A DNA stretch of 64,000 bases from Arabidopsis thaliana (GCF_000001735.4 NC_003076.8:20091835-20155834); one strand, 5' to 3'; positions 1-12,408 are shown, counted from the first letter of the stretch. Notes: generated by a model not told the origin, from the letters alone. Numbers and translations are program-made.

Positions 1-555
1 ATGCACATGTAAGTATATTTCGCTAGATCGGGTTTATCCAATTTATGGATCATCCACTTCTACATATTGTACATATGCATGTTCATTCAGATATTGATAT
101 ACATAACACACCATATCTGTAGTCATATATAATTTTTTTATATATTTAGGTGTGTGTAGAGTAGCCCTAGATTCAGTGTTCTCTATATATGCAGAGTCTA
201 ATATGCATATAACATGACCCTATTCAATCATATATATGTACACTATATGTTAATATAGACGACTGTATATACCTAATACGCGTTTTTGTAGGGTCAAAAA
301 AACGTTTGAATTTTTGTTTTCGAGAATATCTTTTCTTTGGTTCCATTCCATGAGGTTTCTATGTTTTGTGTTATTCTTCCCTTGATTTATGTTGCTTGTG
401 TCGGAAGATTTCTGTTTCATCTTGTTCCAAACTTCATCTCAGATCTCGAGATCTTCTGTATCTCTGTATATCTTCCATGTTTCAAACTAAAATAGATTAG
501 AAATTTGTTGAAAATGTATTAGTACTTAATTTATTTATTTTTCCTGAAAATACAG
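1..555 (+). other. Intron of the WRKY gene
   Basis: AT-rich sequence with no coding frame that continues the WRKY protein. It ends in a pyrimidine-rich tract and ACAG at 552-555, directly before the zinc-finger half of the WRKY domain. The donor lies outside the window. Confidence 0.7.
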
Positions 556-1033
556 AAGCTATTACCGTTGCACCACAGTGGGTTGCGGAGTGAAGAAGAG
601 AGTGGAGAGATCCTCCGATGATCCTTCGATCGTCATGACAACCTACGAAGGTCAGCATACCCATCCTTTCCCCATGACGCCACGTGGACACATCGGAATG
701 CTCACGTCACCAATCCTAGACCACGGTGCAACCACCGCGTCATCATCATCATTCTCCATCCCTCAGCCACGTTACTTGCTGACTCAACATCACCAGCCCT
801 ACAACATGTACAACAACAACTCTCTAAGTATGATCAATAGAAGATCATCCGATGGCACTTTCGTAAATCCAGGTCCATCATCATCATTCCCCGGCTTTGG
901 TTATGATATGTCTCAAGCTTCTACTTCAACTTCTTCTTCCATTAGAGATCATGGATTGCTTCAAGATATTCTTCCTTCGCAGATCAGATCCGATACTATT
1001 AACACTCAAACCAATGAAGAGAATAAGAAATGA
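556..1033 (+). CDS. WRKY48: WRKY transcription factor, last exon (partial)
   Basis: This is the 3' coding exon of a group IIc WRKY factor, a nuclear protein that binds W-box DNA. The exon opens after a TTTTCCTGAAAATACAG acceptor with the tail of the WRKY domain: [15 protein letters not shown] supplies the two zinc cysteines (C-x4-C) and EGQHTHP supplies the H-x-H pair. The rest (about 130 residues) is low-complexity, rich in Ser, Thr, Asn and His, and ends ...[10 protein letters not shown] before TGA. The WRKYGQK heptad is not present and must lie upstream of base 1. Bases 1-555 read as the preceding intron, at the usual position just before the SYYRC codons. The C-terminal sequence matches my memory of Arabidopsis WRKY48 (At5g49520), a stress-induced factor. 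Family identity is certain; the member name is from memory. Confidence 0.9.
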
Positions 1034-4000
1034 AGAAGTTTTTTTTCCCGGGGCAATTGTTTTTTTCTTTAGGCCGGATCCGGTAGGTAGGTTTCATGAG
1101 GAGTTTTTGGTCGGTTTAGGTAAACCGATGTTGATGGCTTTCTAATGTTTTTTTCTTCATTACATTTAGCATCGGTTTTGTTTCATCACCACGAAATAAG
1201 CAATCGACGCTAAGTTGGAACAGAGGTTTATGTAGCATATGTGATATAGGTATAACTTCATTTTTTGTTTGAGTATTAATAAAGATGTATCGTTAACTTT
1301 TTATGACTTCGGAGAGAGAAGAGTTTAATCTAGTTATATAGTATGTATTTAGTTGTATTATAGTGTTTCTAGACCATCTAATTTGTAATCATGCTATCAC
1401 TAGCCCGGCTCAGAATCTTACATTTATTTTATTTTCATATATCCATCCTAATCGATGTAGATTTACATAACATACAGTATACACAAAGATACTTCGAGGT
1501 TTGTTGCTATTCAATCATCTATATGCTTACCATTGCTCACAACAAATATATTATTCTACAATCATGTATATTCCTTATAGTTACATATATTAACTTGATC
1601 AGTTTTTGTATTATAGTCATCAAGATGCAATGCCATCACACAAAACAAAATCTTATATGACCTAATGTGATCCTTGGCTAGATTAGATATAAGATATTTG
1701 AAAGTAAATTAATACTTTATTGGACGTTCATATATATTCTCAATTTTCATAACTACAGTAATTTCACATCATACTATTCATAAGTAAACATATATACCAT
1801 AACGACATCTACATATAACTTTTAAAATGATAACAAAAAGCCTAAATAAGAAAAAAAAATATTTCATATCTATGAATCAGTCATATAGGTGCTAAAAATG
1901 TTAGCTTTATATTCTCATCTTTATATAAAGATTCATAAAGAGAGAACTTTTAGTCTTAAACTCAAAGTCTCCTTTATAGTTTTCTTCACTGCGACTTTTA
2001 TGTTAGTCTTCAATCATCACAAATAAAATTCAAAAAGACTTTCAGGATTAATGAGCACACTGTTTATATCTACATGCGTACTTGACCCACCCATTACTTA
2101 GTTGTAGTCTTGTAGATATGGTCATATGGACCATATTTAATTTTTGACATTATCAACATATCCTTTCTTTAGTTCTCCTTTTTTCAAGTATTTTAATTAC
2201 AAGATAAAAATAAAATGAATTGGACTGTTATGGTATGTAACTATGTATAATTATACTTCGTTAAACTTCATTTTAATGTAACTCATCCTTTGACATTAGT
2301 TAACACACACACACAAACACACTAAAGATATATCATAAAGTTGATGTATGGAGGTATATATGCGTGCATATATGCTTTAGGTCTTTTTCAGGAAGCCGAT
2401 AGCTACGCAAGTCATGTATGGCTGATATTAAATATAAAAGTAAATGAAAAAAGGCATAGAGTTAGTAATGTCCATAATGGGCTGTCTTTTAATCACTAAA
2501 AAAATAGAAACAGAAGGAGTTCTAACAGGCTACTCATCAACCCTATTCCATCACCAACTAAGTATCAAAACAAAGCATGCTTTTTGTATTATGGAGAGTT
2601 ATTACTTATTACTAATGTGTTCCTTTAATCGCACCATCCCCGTAAAGTTACACACATATACAAAGTTACAAACAGACACAACACACCCTTGTACACGTAT
2701 AAGTTAGTCCATTTAAATGGTGACAGCAAAATAAGTAAAAACAAATACGTTAGTTCGTTTTTTTTTTTGTTGTTGTAAAATTGAGAGTTTTATATTGATC
2801 CCTTAAATTATGACATAACCACAATAAGGACATTTGTTCATGTCTTAGCTACAAACCATCTTCCATAAATTCTTGATCCCTTAGGTCAGAAGAAGACTCA
2901 ATGCCATAACTTGAGAAAAATATACATTTGAACTAATAATTGTAGGGTTTTATCTCAAAGGGAACCAGCATAGACGCGCCTCGGTTAGAACCTCATTAGA
3001 TGTGTCATTGCCAAGATAAGTTTTGTTCAACACAAACCTCTTATATCAAAACAAAACCGATTTACTTGATGCATTTTCCGTTGTAGGACTGTATACCAAA
3101 ATAATAACTTTAACATATTCAAAACTTGGCATTCCAAATAAGAACTTAGTCAATTACCTTATAACTTAAAACTTAGAAATGGAAACATGGAAAAAAAAAA
3201 CTAAAACTATTAATGGTAGTGACCGCGCTAACGCATGACCCCTCTGCCACAAATAATAACGCATGCTCTCACAGTTGAGGAGACCTTAAGGATTAAGCTA
3301 AGCACCCTTCTTTTATGTGCAATGTAGGCCACTCGTCTTCTTGGTCGCAAGTCGACCCCGTCCAGGTAAGTGATTCTCTTCGACGGTCCACATCTTCTCT
3401 TAGTCGTTGCTTCCTTAATCATTCTTTCAGGTCTAAGTGGACACATCTCACTCACATGTTGGTCTCTTAAAGACGAAATGAGTTTTGTGTTCTAGACATG
3501 GGCCATACGTTCTCTAAGCCCATTTGAAGTGCATTTTACATACTATCAAGTATCTATTGTTCTTACCTTTTTTAAAAATGGGTATCTATAGCAGTCCACC
3601 TATACTATACACGTTCAACTAGGATTACCCTCTACGTTCACATCCCGTCCCGTCCCACTCCAGTCCGCTCACGTTCTGTATTTAAATGGGACATATATAT
3701 GGGATATGTTTTTTTATTCCCAAAATTTCCGTCCGCATCCCATTCCGACAAATTCTCGTTTGCCCACCCCTAATTGAATCCATAATCCCCAAATTCCTCC
3801 AAATTTTTCGATTTTCTCAAAATTCAAGAGCCCTGCACTTTGAAAATTCAAAAATTTCCACATTTAAAATCCAAAAAAAGTAATCAACAAAAGGGGGCGA
3901 TTATAATGACTAATAGCAACCTAATCGTCACACATGAAGCACAATGCGACTCTAAGTATGAGCAAAATCAAAAATAAGCAAGGGTGGTTCAAAAATATTT

Positions 4001-5361
4001 CAAATATGAAGATAATTTCGAGAACATACCTTGGTTGTTTTTGGGAGTAGACGCAGATGTAGGAGATGGGGCAGGAATTAATCAGAAGAAGTAAAAATTT
4101 CGAGTCTATAGCATAAAAAAAAATTGTGTAAAAAAACATAAAATAAAGAGAGTGTGTGAGAGAGAAGAAAACGAGTTTTGAGGTAAAAGTAGAAGAGGAA
4201 AATGTTTTCTTTTTTTAAACTACACCAAAGGGAAAAAGTTGACTTACCTAGGTGTCGCCTACGGTCACGTCTATCCCTGGCCGAAGAAGGATGGCTTCGG
4301 AGTTTCCATGACCGAAGGCTATGACAGAAGACCCTACTTTAAAAATCAGAATTGTTTAGCTCTAAACTCCACCATCTTTATGAACAAACATATGACTCGA
4401 TTTCCTCTTGTTTTTGCTTATAACAAAACAGATCACAACTATGGTATATTTTATCACCCGTGGAAGATTCGTTATATACAAATGTAATCTCTTACAATGG
4501 AATAAAATAATTAACTAGTCACCTCAACGGAAATCCTTATTACGAGAACCTCTCAATTGCGAATAAAAATAATTGACTCGTATTCTTAAAAGAATGTTAG
4601 TTATACTTATACGTAGTTACGTGCCATCTACGTCTCGTTTAACGTATTGATCTGTTACATTTTCTTTTAAGCTAACATACCATTTTTTTTGCTATCTAGT
4701 TGCAACATTCAATCTGTATTTGTTTTCCAAATACATAGATATAATGGATTAATTGGAACTTGGTTAGGTTACGTATATAATTAGAATTTAGAAACATGAA
4801 AATTAGTGTATAATTAAGTATAAGAGCATCTCCAATGCCCAACTTTATATTTTTCTCTATTTTAGAGAAAATATAGATGGTTTTGCTCCATTGTATGACT
4901 CTAAAATAGAGTTAACTCTAAAATAGAGGAAAAGTGTAAAGATTGTTCTTTTTTGCTTTATATGAAGAGGAAACGTACATTTTTGTTTTGGTCAACTAGT
5001 AGATAGTACTTAGATCATCATTAAGTACTAAAAAGAACTTTGACCAAAATAATAGTACTAAAATAGTCTCATAGGAAAACTGGGAAGAACCTGCTATAAG
5101 AAAAGCAAATTAATCTTAAGTTATATATCACTTTGATCTATAAGGAAATGTCATTCATTTTCTTTAGTTTCTTCATATTTGAAGACCCAAGAACTCAGTG
5201 AGGATGCTAAAAAAGTCTCGAATTTAATTGATTATTTTCTTTACACACATTTCAGTTGGCAATAAAATTCGGAAAATTAAATAATGAAAAAAGGGAATTA
5301 GAGGGTACAACCACAAAACAAGAAGAAGCAACAGACCGTAGCAGTGATAGCTAAAGATTCA
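1034..5361. other. Gene-poor intergenic stretch
   Basis: The first 300 bases are the 3' UTR of the WRKY gene. The rest is AT-rich with only short random frames. Bases 3220-3470 and 4240-4330 are more GC-rich than their surroundings and could be old transposon debris, but I could not assign them. Bases 3640-3775 carry a G/C-rich run of CCCGTCCCGTCCC type and end in TTTGCCCACCCCTA, which resembles one terminus of a hAT element; no partner terminus was found. Confidence 0.5.
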
Positions 5362-5667
5362 ATGATTGAGACAAAACTCCACAAAAGATCATCAACTATG
5401 GAGAGATCACCCGACAAGGACAACAATCTCATGTTCCAACCAGAGCTCAGGGATGAAAGATTCACCTCCGGCCACCGGAATGCCCACGATGACGACAGGT
5501 ACGATGGTAGATCCATCAACGTCCATCGGGAAGCTGACATCACCAATTTTTGCTCTCTTCTTCTTCTTCTTCTTCTTCTCTGTTTTCTAGTTTTGGGTTC
5601 TTTTGGTTCCGAAATTATTAGGAGAATCTTTGTTTTGTTTTGCAAGAAAAATAAAAACAAAAGATGA
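5362..5667 (+). CDS. Candidate small tail-anchored membrane protein
   Basis: A single-exon frame that would encode about 101 residues from the ATG at 5362, or 89 from the ATG at 5398 (MERSPDKD...). The N-terminal two thirds is hydrophilic and charged (RDERF, HDDDRYDGR). It is followed by a run of eight leucines in a hydrophobic segment of about 20 residues and then a basic end (KKNKNKR). That layout fits a single-pass tail-anchored protein. I do not recognise a family. A frame of similar length lies on the opposite strand at 5298-5660 with an Arg-rich stretch made by the same CTT repeats, so coding direction is not proven. The plus strand is preferred because it gives the more protein-like order of a soluble domain followed by an anchor. 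Confidence 0.4.
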   Translation: MIETKLHKRSSTMERSPDKDNNLMFQPELRDERFTSGHRNAHDDDRYDGRSINVHREADITNFCSLLLLLLLLCFLVLGSFGSEIIRRIFVLFCKKNKNKR

Positions 5668-6092
5668 AAGTTTGTTTATTACAAATAATGATGTGAGTCA
5701 CTGTTTCTGATGACAGGTGGTTTTGATTTAGAGGTCATTCTTTTAATAATTTTCTAATGTTTAACGTATCTAGTCGACAAAATATCTTAAGTTAGTAGGA
5801 CCAGATTAAAATTCCCACAAAATGCTGATATGTATGATCCGTTTTGGATATTTGGATATCCAATAACGTTGAATATAATGAAGAGTGGAATTACGTATTT
5901 ATCTTGAACAGAATAAATGAAAAACTATAAATTTATTATTTTATAAGATTCAAAATAATTTATTCAAACATTATATAGGAAATATTAACGTAAATAAAAT
6001 AAATTTGTTGATATCAAGTAGGTCTTGGACTACTGCTACATAAAATCTTGCCATTTTCTTATGTCACCAACAATTGGTCATTTGGTTGTACT

Positions 6093-6094
<2 letters not shown>

Positions 6095-6137
<43 letters not shown>
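6095..6137. repeat. Poly(T) run, 43 bases
   Basis: Uninterrupted homopolymer of 43 T residues. It could be the poly(A) tail of a minus-strand retroposon, but no flanking target duplication is visible. It inflates two spurious polyphenylalanine reading frames. Confidence 0.9.
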
Positions 6138-6139
<2 letters not shown>

Positions 6140-7508
6140 CTCCTTTCGTTTTGGGAGGACGAAAGTTAAAAAACTTAATGATATTTTTGGTCCCATATAC
6201 ATCCGAACGTGTTTCATGCTTCCATTGGGTCTTCTTGTCTTCGTCCCACTATAATTTGCTTTAGTGGCTGATTATCATTAGTGATCGTTGTGTTTTGTCG
6301 GTACTCCTACTATTGCTACTACTCTATGTGTCCAATTCATTAGAGGAACATTTTGGAATTAGCATTACAGTGCTCAAATATTCTTTGTAGAAAATTGATC
6401 TTAGCTAGGTTCTTTGAGCATAAGTAATTACCAACATTTTGAAGGTAGTGTTCATTTATCCAATCTAGCACGACAAACGGACAAACATATAATCCGCTCT
6501 TACTTGTCACGTATCCTCCTTATGATTTCCCATAATCTGTTAGGTAAAAATGATCTCTCGTTTTCTTTGAACGGAAAAAAATAATGAGAATTTGACTGTT
6601 TCAAAGTCAAACATGTTTGCATTTGCATGCAAGTACTAATAAAACAAATTACTGATCTGAAGTATCGAAGAAATTTCAGTTTTTCACAATTTGTTTTTAC
6701 AAAATACACAAAAATGCCAATAGAAATGTTTTATTTCGTTTGTTTTTAGCGTATTTTTTAACAAAAGTTTTTCTTATAACATGGTATGATTGTGAGTTCA
6801 ATTCATTTGAAAAATATACATACCAAATATAGAAAAGTAAACGCAAATGTGAACAGAAAGAACTATGAATTCTAGCTGGTTAATGTCTAGTAGCTTTGAT
6901 TTGAGATTGGATAATGACGTGGTTGTATAACGTGAGTCACGTGACCTATATATTCATGTGTGGATGCGCCTGCAAAGAGAGTGAAGCACGATGAGTCTCT
7001 TTCTTTATTTATTTATGATTCTTACTCGATAGAGTTATTCATCAATATTAACTAGTAGAAACTAAAGAGAGAGCGATGTGTTCCTTTTATGTTTTTTTTT
7101 GGAATTTGAATAACATTTTGGGACACTAACAATATGTATAGGATTTCTGATTCCAAGCTACTAGCTAGAGTGCAAGGGAGTTTATTTTCGACACCTCTCG
7201 GTCCAATGTCACTCTTCGATATATATCACAATCACGCTCGTCTCTCGGATCACTTCTAGAACCATTTCACTCAAAATTTGGATGTTCTTTTATGTTCCAA
7301 ATTGAAACCCATCCATTTTTTTTTACTAAACTTCCGGATTAGCAACTATATTTGTTTTCTTCTTTTTTCCTCTAGTTGATTTCCATGTGATTTCTTATAT
7401 AGTTTTATATTTTCATTATATTTATTTCTGAGTTTGTAGATTAGGTACCTCGTGATTTATAAATTAAAAAATTTATGAATATTTTCTTTACCAAATGGAA
7501 GGTGGTCT

Positions 7509-7569
7509 AGCTAGTACCCTTAACTGACAACAAAAAAAAAAGAAAGAAAAAGCTAATACCCTTAACTGA
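7509..7569. repeat. 19-bp direct repeat framing an A-rich insert
   Basis: AGCTAGTACCCTTAACTGA (7509-7527) recurs with one mismatch at 7551-7569. The 23 bases between them are almost pure A with a CAAC start. This has the shape of a target-site duplication around a retroposon reduced to its tail. Confidence 0.7.
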
Positions 7570-7721
7570 GTATGTAAAATCATACAGTAATTAGTTCAAC
7601 TCCATTTAAAAAGGATGATTTAAGCACTAAACTAATATACTATCAAGTATCAACATATATATGATTTTGGCCTTCGAGAAACACATTTTATTTAAAGAAT
7701 GTATACATTCTTGGTGATGAT

Positions 7722-7762
7722 CATGATCATGTGATTGACAAAAAAAAAAGCATGATCATGTG
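7722..7762. repeat. 12-bp direct repeat framing an A-rich insert
   Basis: CATGATCATGTG at 7722-7733 is repeated exactly at 7751-7762. The insert is ATTGAC followed by ten As and a G. The TGAC-poly(A) junction resembles the 3' end of the LINE at 37873-37891 (GATGAC followed by As). Confidence 0.7.
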
Positions 7763-8019
7763 CCTGTTAGAGAAGTTTTATCAAGAGAATTTGTTATGAC
7801 TACGTGTTGGATGTGTATAAAGCCCCCCAAATTAAAATTTATGTTTCAATTCTTAATAAAATTTTGTTAGCTATCGTATTAATTTTTGATTATAAACTTA
7901 CTATATACAATTAAAGATCTTTTCTTTATTTAAACGTTATGCGATGAAAGATTTATAATAATGACTTTTCAATATTTTAAATTTATTAATTATTAGAATT
8001 TATTTGTGTCTTTACTCAA

Positions 8020-8488
8020 ATGGTTAAGTACATTTGGAAGAGACGACAAAAAAGGTTAGCATTGCACATTTGAAAATGATGGAAAGACGAACTACTACAG
8101 CGGGCGGTGTGTCGAGAGATGAAGAAGGCAATTGGTATCAAGGGTTTCCTCTAAACTTTGGGATTTGTTTAGCTGCCTTAGCCGAGTTATGGAACGTGTA
8201 TTATAGTCTTTATATAGCTTGAGAGAGATGAGTTACACGGTTGAATCTGGAAGTGGACTCCGTGGTGGTTGTCGGTTTCCTGAAGACATGGATTAGTGAA
8301 CCTTATCCGCTATCATTCCTTGAAAGTTTGTAGTATGACTTCCTATCACATGTATATAAAGAGACTAATTGTATAACAGATAGATGTTCAAGACACTGCA
8401 CGGGTTAAGAATGTTAGGATATTGTTCTTGTAAGTTTTCTTAATAATTGAGGGGATATTCGTCTCCCTTTGTCCTGCCAAAAAAAAAG
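8020..8488 (+). pseudogene. LINE relic: RNase H domain and 3' end
   Basis: Degenerate 3' end of a non-LTR retrotransposon. In one frame the bases around 8099-8220 read AGGVSRDEEGNWYQGF, then an ICLAALAELWNVYYSLYIA stretch. After a frame change near 8222 it continues LNLEVDSVVVVGFLKTW at about 8240-8291, then HVYKETN at about 8349-8369. These are the RNase H blocks of plant LINEs, with the catalytic Glu in AELW and Asp in VDS. Stops and at least one frame shift make it non-functional. A tract of nine As at 8480-8488 after a short non-coding tail looks like the residual poly(A). The 5' part is absent and no clear target duplication was found. Confidence 0.75.
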
Positions 8489-9099
8489 TCCATTTAATTT
8501 TATATTTTTCATCGAAGTTCGACTCTACTAAATTGGGAACATTACTGTACATAGTATAAAAATTATAACAGTTATGGATTGAGACTTGTCGATACGAATA
8601 TGTCAAATGAAAAAAAGAATCTAATGTACTTTCTAAAATCGTTTTGACCCGAAAAAAAAGAAGTAATTCGATTAAATGTTATTGTTTACATTAAAACCCT
8701 ATAAAGTCTTATCTCAGTTCGATAATTCTTGTTCAAGGGGATCTCTCAGATCGAAGGTTCGATACTCAAAGATTTCGCTTTTTCTTTTCTTTTTGTTTCA
8801 CTTTCTTCTTCCCAGCCCTTCTTCGCCGACGTTTTCTTTTGCCCGGAGGAGCCGACTATTACTCAAGATTTTGATTCTGACTTTCAGGTTCTTTCTTTCT
8901 TTCTTTCTTCTGCAGTTCCGTTTCTATCAGCTCAAGATTTATCGATTAAGATTTCTCAAAGTATTGATTTTTTTTTAGTGATTAGACAAATTTTCATCAG
9001 TAACTCATGAACTTTGTTATGATTAGCGGCTTGGGTTTGTTTTGTTGAATTGTCAATGAAGAAAAACCCTAATTTTGCATTGTCACAGGAAGTAAAAAT
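8489..9099. other. Promoter and 5' leader of the RPC5 gene
   Basis: Spacer of about 610 bases between the LINE relic and the Pol III subunit gene. From about 8690 it becomes rich in CT runs (TTTCTTTCTTTCTTTC near 8890-8910), as usual for Arabidopsis 5' UTRs. No upstream gene seen. Confidence 0.5.
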
Positions 9100-12000
9100 A
9101 TGGACTTTGATGATGATGACAAACCAAAAGAGGTTACCAAAACCCGTAGATTCGCTCCTGGCCGTGCCGGAAAGTCTAAACCCAAACCTAAACCGGAACC
9201 CACTGCTGATAAACCGGTACAGCCGCCGCCGCAGTCACAAACTGAGTCCGTGAGCAAGACTGAGCATGACGTTGATGCTAAATTCGTTGGCACTAAGGTT
9301 GAAACTGAGGTTTGTAATGGCTCTGTGAAGATGGAGATCGATTCAAAAGTCGATAAAGAGCCTGAGATCATGGAAACTGAGTTGATGGAGGAAGATCAGC
9401 AGCTTCCATTGCAGGAGGAGAAGGAGGAAGAAGAAGAAGAAGACGACGTTGTTGTTCGTGAAATTGATGTTTTCTTTAAGCCGTCTATTGATGCTAATAC
9501 TCAGGTCTATTGGATTAGATTCTTCAAACAATATTTTGATTTTGCTAATCGTTTTTTGGAGTATTGACTAATGTATGTTTCTTAAATGTGACAGCTTTAT
9601 GTTTTACAATATCCTCTAAGACCATCTTGGCGTCCATACGAAATGGATGAACGTTGCGAAGAAGTGAGTGTTCCTCTATGTGTATTGCTTATTCATTTGT
9701 TTTGGTTCTAATCTTTTTGTTTGTTTATGTGTCTTTAAGGTTAGAGTGAATCCTTCTACATCGCAAGTGGAAATTGATTTGTCTATGGATGTTCATTCGA
9801 AGAACTATGACTCCAATTTTGGACTAAATATGACTAAGCAGGTAGTGTTTTAGTTCCAAGCTTGATCCAAGTTTAATCTTTTTGATGCAACTTCATTTTT
9901 CTTGTTTTTGGTAGACCTTGAAAACAACATGGAAGCAGCCTCCTACTTTGGATTATGCTGTTGGGGTTCTTTCAGGTGATAAGGTATTTTTTTTCCTCGT
10001 TTTCGAAAGCTTGATAACATTGTTGTGTAGTGTGGACTGGATGTCTTATTGAATTGGACTTGTTGACTTGCAGTTACACTTGAATCCTGTTCATGCTGTT
10101 GCCCAGCTCCGGCCGTCTATGCAGTCTCTTTCATCCGACAAAAAAAAGAAACAAGAAGAATCCACTGAAGAATCTGTGGGAACATCCAAAAAGCAGGTAT
10201 AGATCCAACCTTTGCTAAATAATTGAGGTGTATAGATCGGCCTGAGCAGTTAGTTTGGCTATTTACATGATTCTAGTTTTGAGTCTATATTTCCTTTGTG
10301 GCAGAACAAGGGAGTGCAGCAGGCTTCGACGGATCAGAAACCAATTAATGAAGAAGTATGAGATTTGGTTTTATTTTGTTTTTATGTGATCCTTTCTTTT
10401 ATTTGGTTTGTTGGTGGGTATTGCTTGGTAAACTTATGTTGCTATCTTTGTTCTTTCTTTAGACTTGGGTTTCACTCAAGTATCATGGACTTCAATCCGA
10501 ATATTGCTCCAGATATCTTAACGGGATGATGGCGAATGGGAACTCTTCGATAGATTTCAACATGAGCCCGTATGATGCCTTTCTCTAAGTTCGCATGAGA
10601 TAATTTTGGGGTTTCCTGCTTACTTTAAACTTTTTTTCTTTTTCTTAATATCCTCTTGTATTTCCTTGAAGGGGCACTTATATCAACGAACTATGCCGTG
10701 GGGGAAGCAGCAGAAACTCTGAATCGAAAGAAACATTAAAAAGGTACAAAATATCAGGGTCATCTAGTTAACATTTGTCATCTAATCCTCGAAAAGGAAT
10801 TCACTGTCGCTTTACCAATGTCTGGTCTCATGTGTCATCTAGTCAACATTTACACCCTTTCTTACGTTCCTTAATATCCTCTTGAGTTCAGGGTCTTGCT
10901 CTCCCTACCACTTAAAGAACGTGTGCAAAAGTTGCTCTGCGAGGTTGGTAGCTATTGTAATCAGCATTATGTTTCTCAATTTCCTGTTCTTTTCTGTTTT
11001 TCAAGATAATGTTTATATGGTTCCTGCTCCTTAGTTTTGAATAAAATATAAGCCATTTGGCTAACTCGTTTGATCATAACAGGGATCTCCGTTGATTCGA
11101 TACAGTGTTCTTAAACACTATGCTCCTGAGTTCTCAGACGAGGATTTCTTAGGGGCCCTCCAAGAATATGGCAGGTTAGTTCAAGGTTTATGGACTCCTA
11201 AAACTAGGCTACTAAAACTAGACGGGCCTGTAGAAGCTGCCAGGGATTATGTCCTGTCTCTGTTCAGCCAGAATACAACTATAAAGTACTCTGAAGTTGA
11301 AGCAACGGGTGACAAGATGAAACCTTTGATGGAAAGAATGTTGACTGAATTTGCCAAAGAAAGGCATGTGCTAAAAGATTGGAAGTTCAAAGAGCCCACT
11401 GATGTCTCATTCATAAAATCCTACCCGGAGATTGTTAAGGAGCAAGATATTTTTTGGACGGATAAGAGAGAGAATCTAAAGTCGAGAATAACCGCCCAAG
11501 GAGGAAAAAGTAGAGCTGATAAAAGGAGGAATGTTGTTGGCACAAGTTCTTCAGTTACAGTTAAACCGGAGGTTCCAACAACCCTCTCTGACAAAGGAGG
11601 AAGTTCAAAAAATACGATACATCGTGTTGTTACACAAGAAATGCCAGAAGAACTTAAGAAGGCGTTACCAAAGGCTTTGAAAAAGGTGTTTCAAACTCAC
11701 AAAGTTTGCCGGTGAGATTCTTGGGAACTATACTTGCAATTATCTGAACTTCCGAGTTTTCAGATTTATTTTTTTGATAACATGTGAGTTTGTTTACGAA
11801 AAAGGAAGGAGAGTTAATTCATAAACCATTTTGTGTGCAGCTATGAGACGATCTGCCAAGGACTTAGGGATCTTGCAGTTTCGACATCGAATAATCCAAA
11901 AGCTGATTCAGGAATGGCGGTGAATGTGGCGCTAGCCGTGGATGCTTACCAGGGCGAGCTCGAAGACGTTATAAATGGAGTGGCTACTAACATTCACGGG

Positions 12001-12408
12001 TCTTATGTCTCCATATCGTCTCCAGACCATCCTGAATATGATTCTTTGAGGTTATTTTTTGTTGGAACATGATCACATTGGTTCTTTATTTCGGTTGAAT
12101 CTCTAATTTCTCTGATTTTTTTTTTTGTTTTTATCATCAGGGAAGTGGTCATTAGCCTCTTAACCGGATCTCCACCTGGAACAAAGCTTATGAAGGCTGA
12201 GGTATTTGCAGCAGGCAGGACCAAACTTGAACGTGAAATCACCAACAACGAATATATAAAGGTCTTCACTTGAGCTCTCTTTGACTTTTTTTTTGTGTTT
12301 CGACCAAAGCGTAGTTTTAGTCTCTAAACTCTGTGTGTTGTGTGACAGGTGATGCACGAGATCTGTGAAACCAACTCTTCAGGATGGGTTTTACAGAAAG
12401 CTCGATGA
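9100..12408 (+). CDS. RNA polymerase III subunit RPC5 (SIN-like)
   Basis: Thirteen coding exons: 9100-9504, 9595-9663, 9740-9841, 9915-9983, 10074-10196, 10305-10355, 10463-10569, 10672-10743, 10892-10943, 11083-11711, 11841-12050, 12141-12261 and 12349-12408. All borders are GT-AG and the phases agree; the product is 689 residues. It is the plant counterpart of the RPC5/POLR3E ('Sin') subunit of nuclear RNA polymerase III, the enzyme that makes tRNA and 5S rRNA. An acidic, Pro-rich N-terminus (residues 1-115) precedes the conserved core that starts REIDVFFKP. That core includes LYVLQYPLRPSWRPYE, the block typical of the family, and the C-terminal half ends with VMHEICETNSSGWVLQKAR. It is convergent with the EMC6 homologue, whose stop lies 562 bases away. 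Corresponds to At5g49530 as I remember it. Confidence 0.9.

Larger units (their letters stand above)
5668..8019. other. Intergenic stretch with simple repeats and A-rich micro-insertions
   Basis: AT-rich non-coding DNA. It contains a 43-base poly(T) run at 6095-6137, G-box/ACGT-rich sequence near 6915-6945 (GACGTGG, GTCACGTGAC), and two small A-rich inserts framed by direct repeats at 7509-7569 and 7722-7762, described separately. No gene seen. Confidence 0.5.

Noticed and set aside
3228..3455. 75-residue Arg-rich frame on the minus strand
   Set aside because: No start context, no family and no exon partners; probably transposon debris or chance in a GC-richer patch.
4239..4487. 82-residue plus-strand frame (MTYLGVAYGHVYPW...)
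   Set aside because: Local GC-rich patch then AT-rich tail; no recognisable motif and no promoter signal.
6025..6264. Frames with long polyphenylalanine runs
   Set aside because: Produced by the 43-base poly(T) run; no protein-like sequence around it.
8676..9010. Frames of 93-100 residues upstream of the RPC5 gene
   Set aside because: Driven by CT-rich 5' leader sequence; no motif, and overlapped by the expected UTR.
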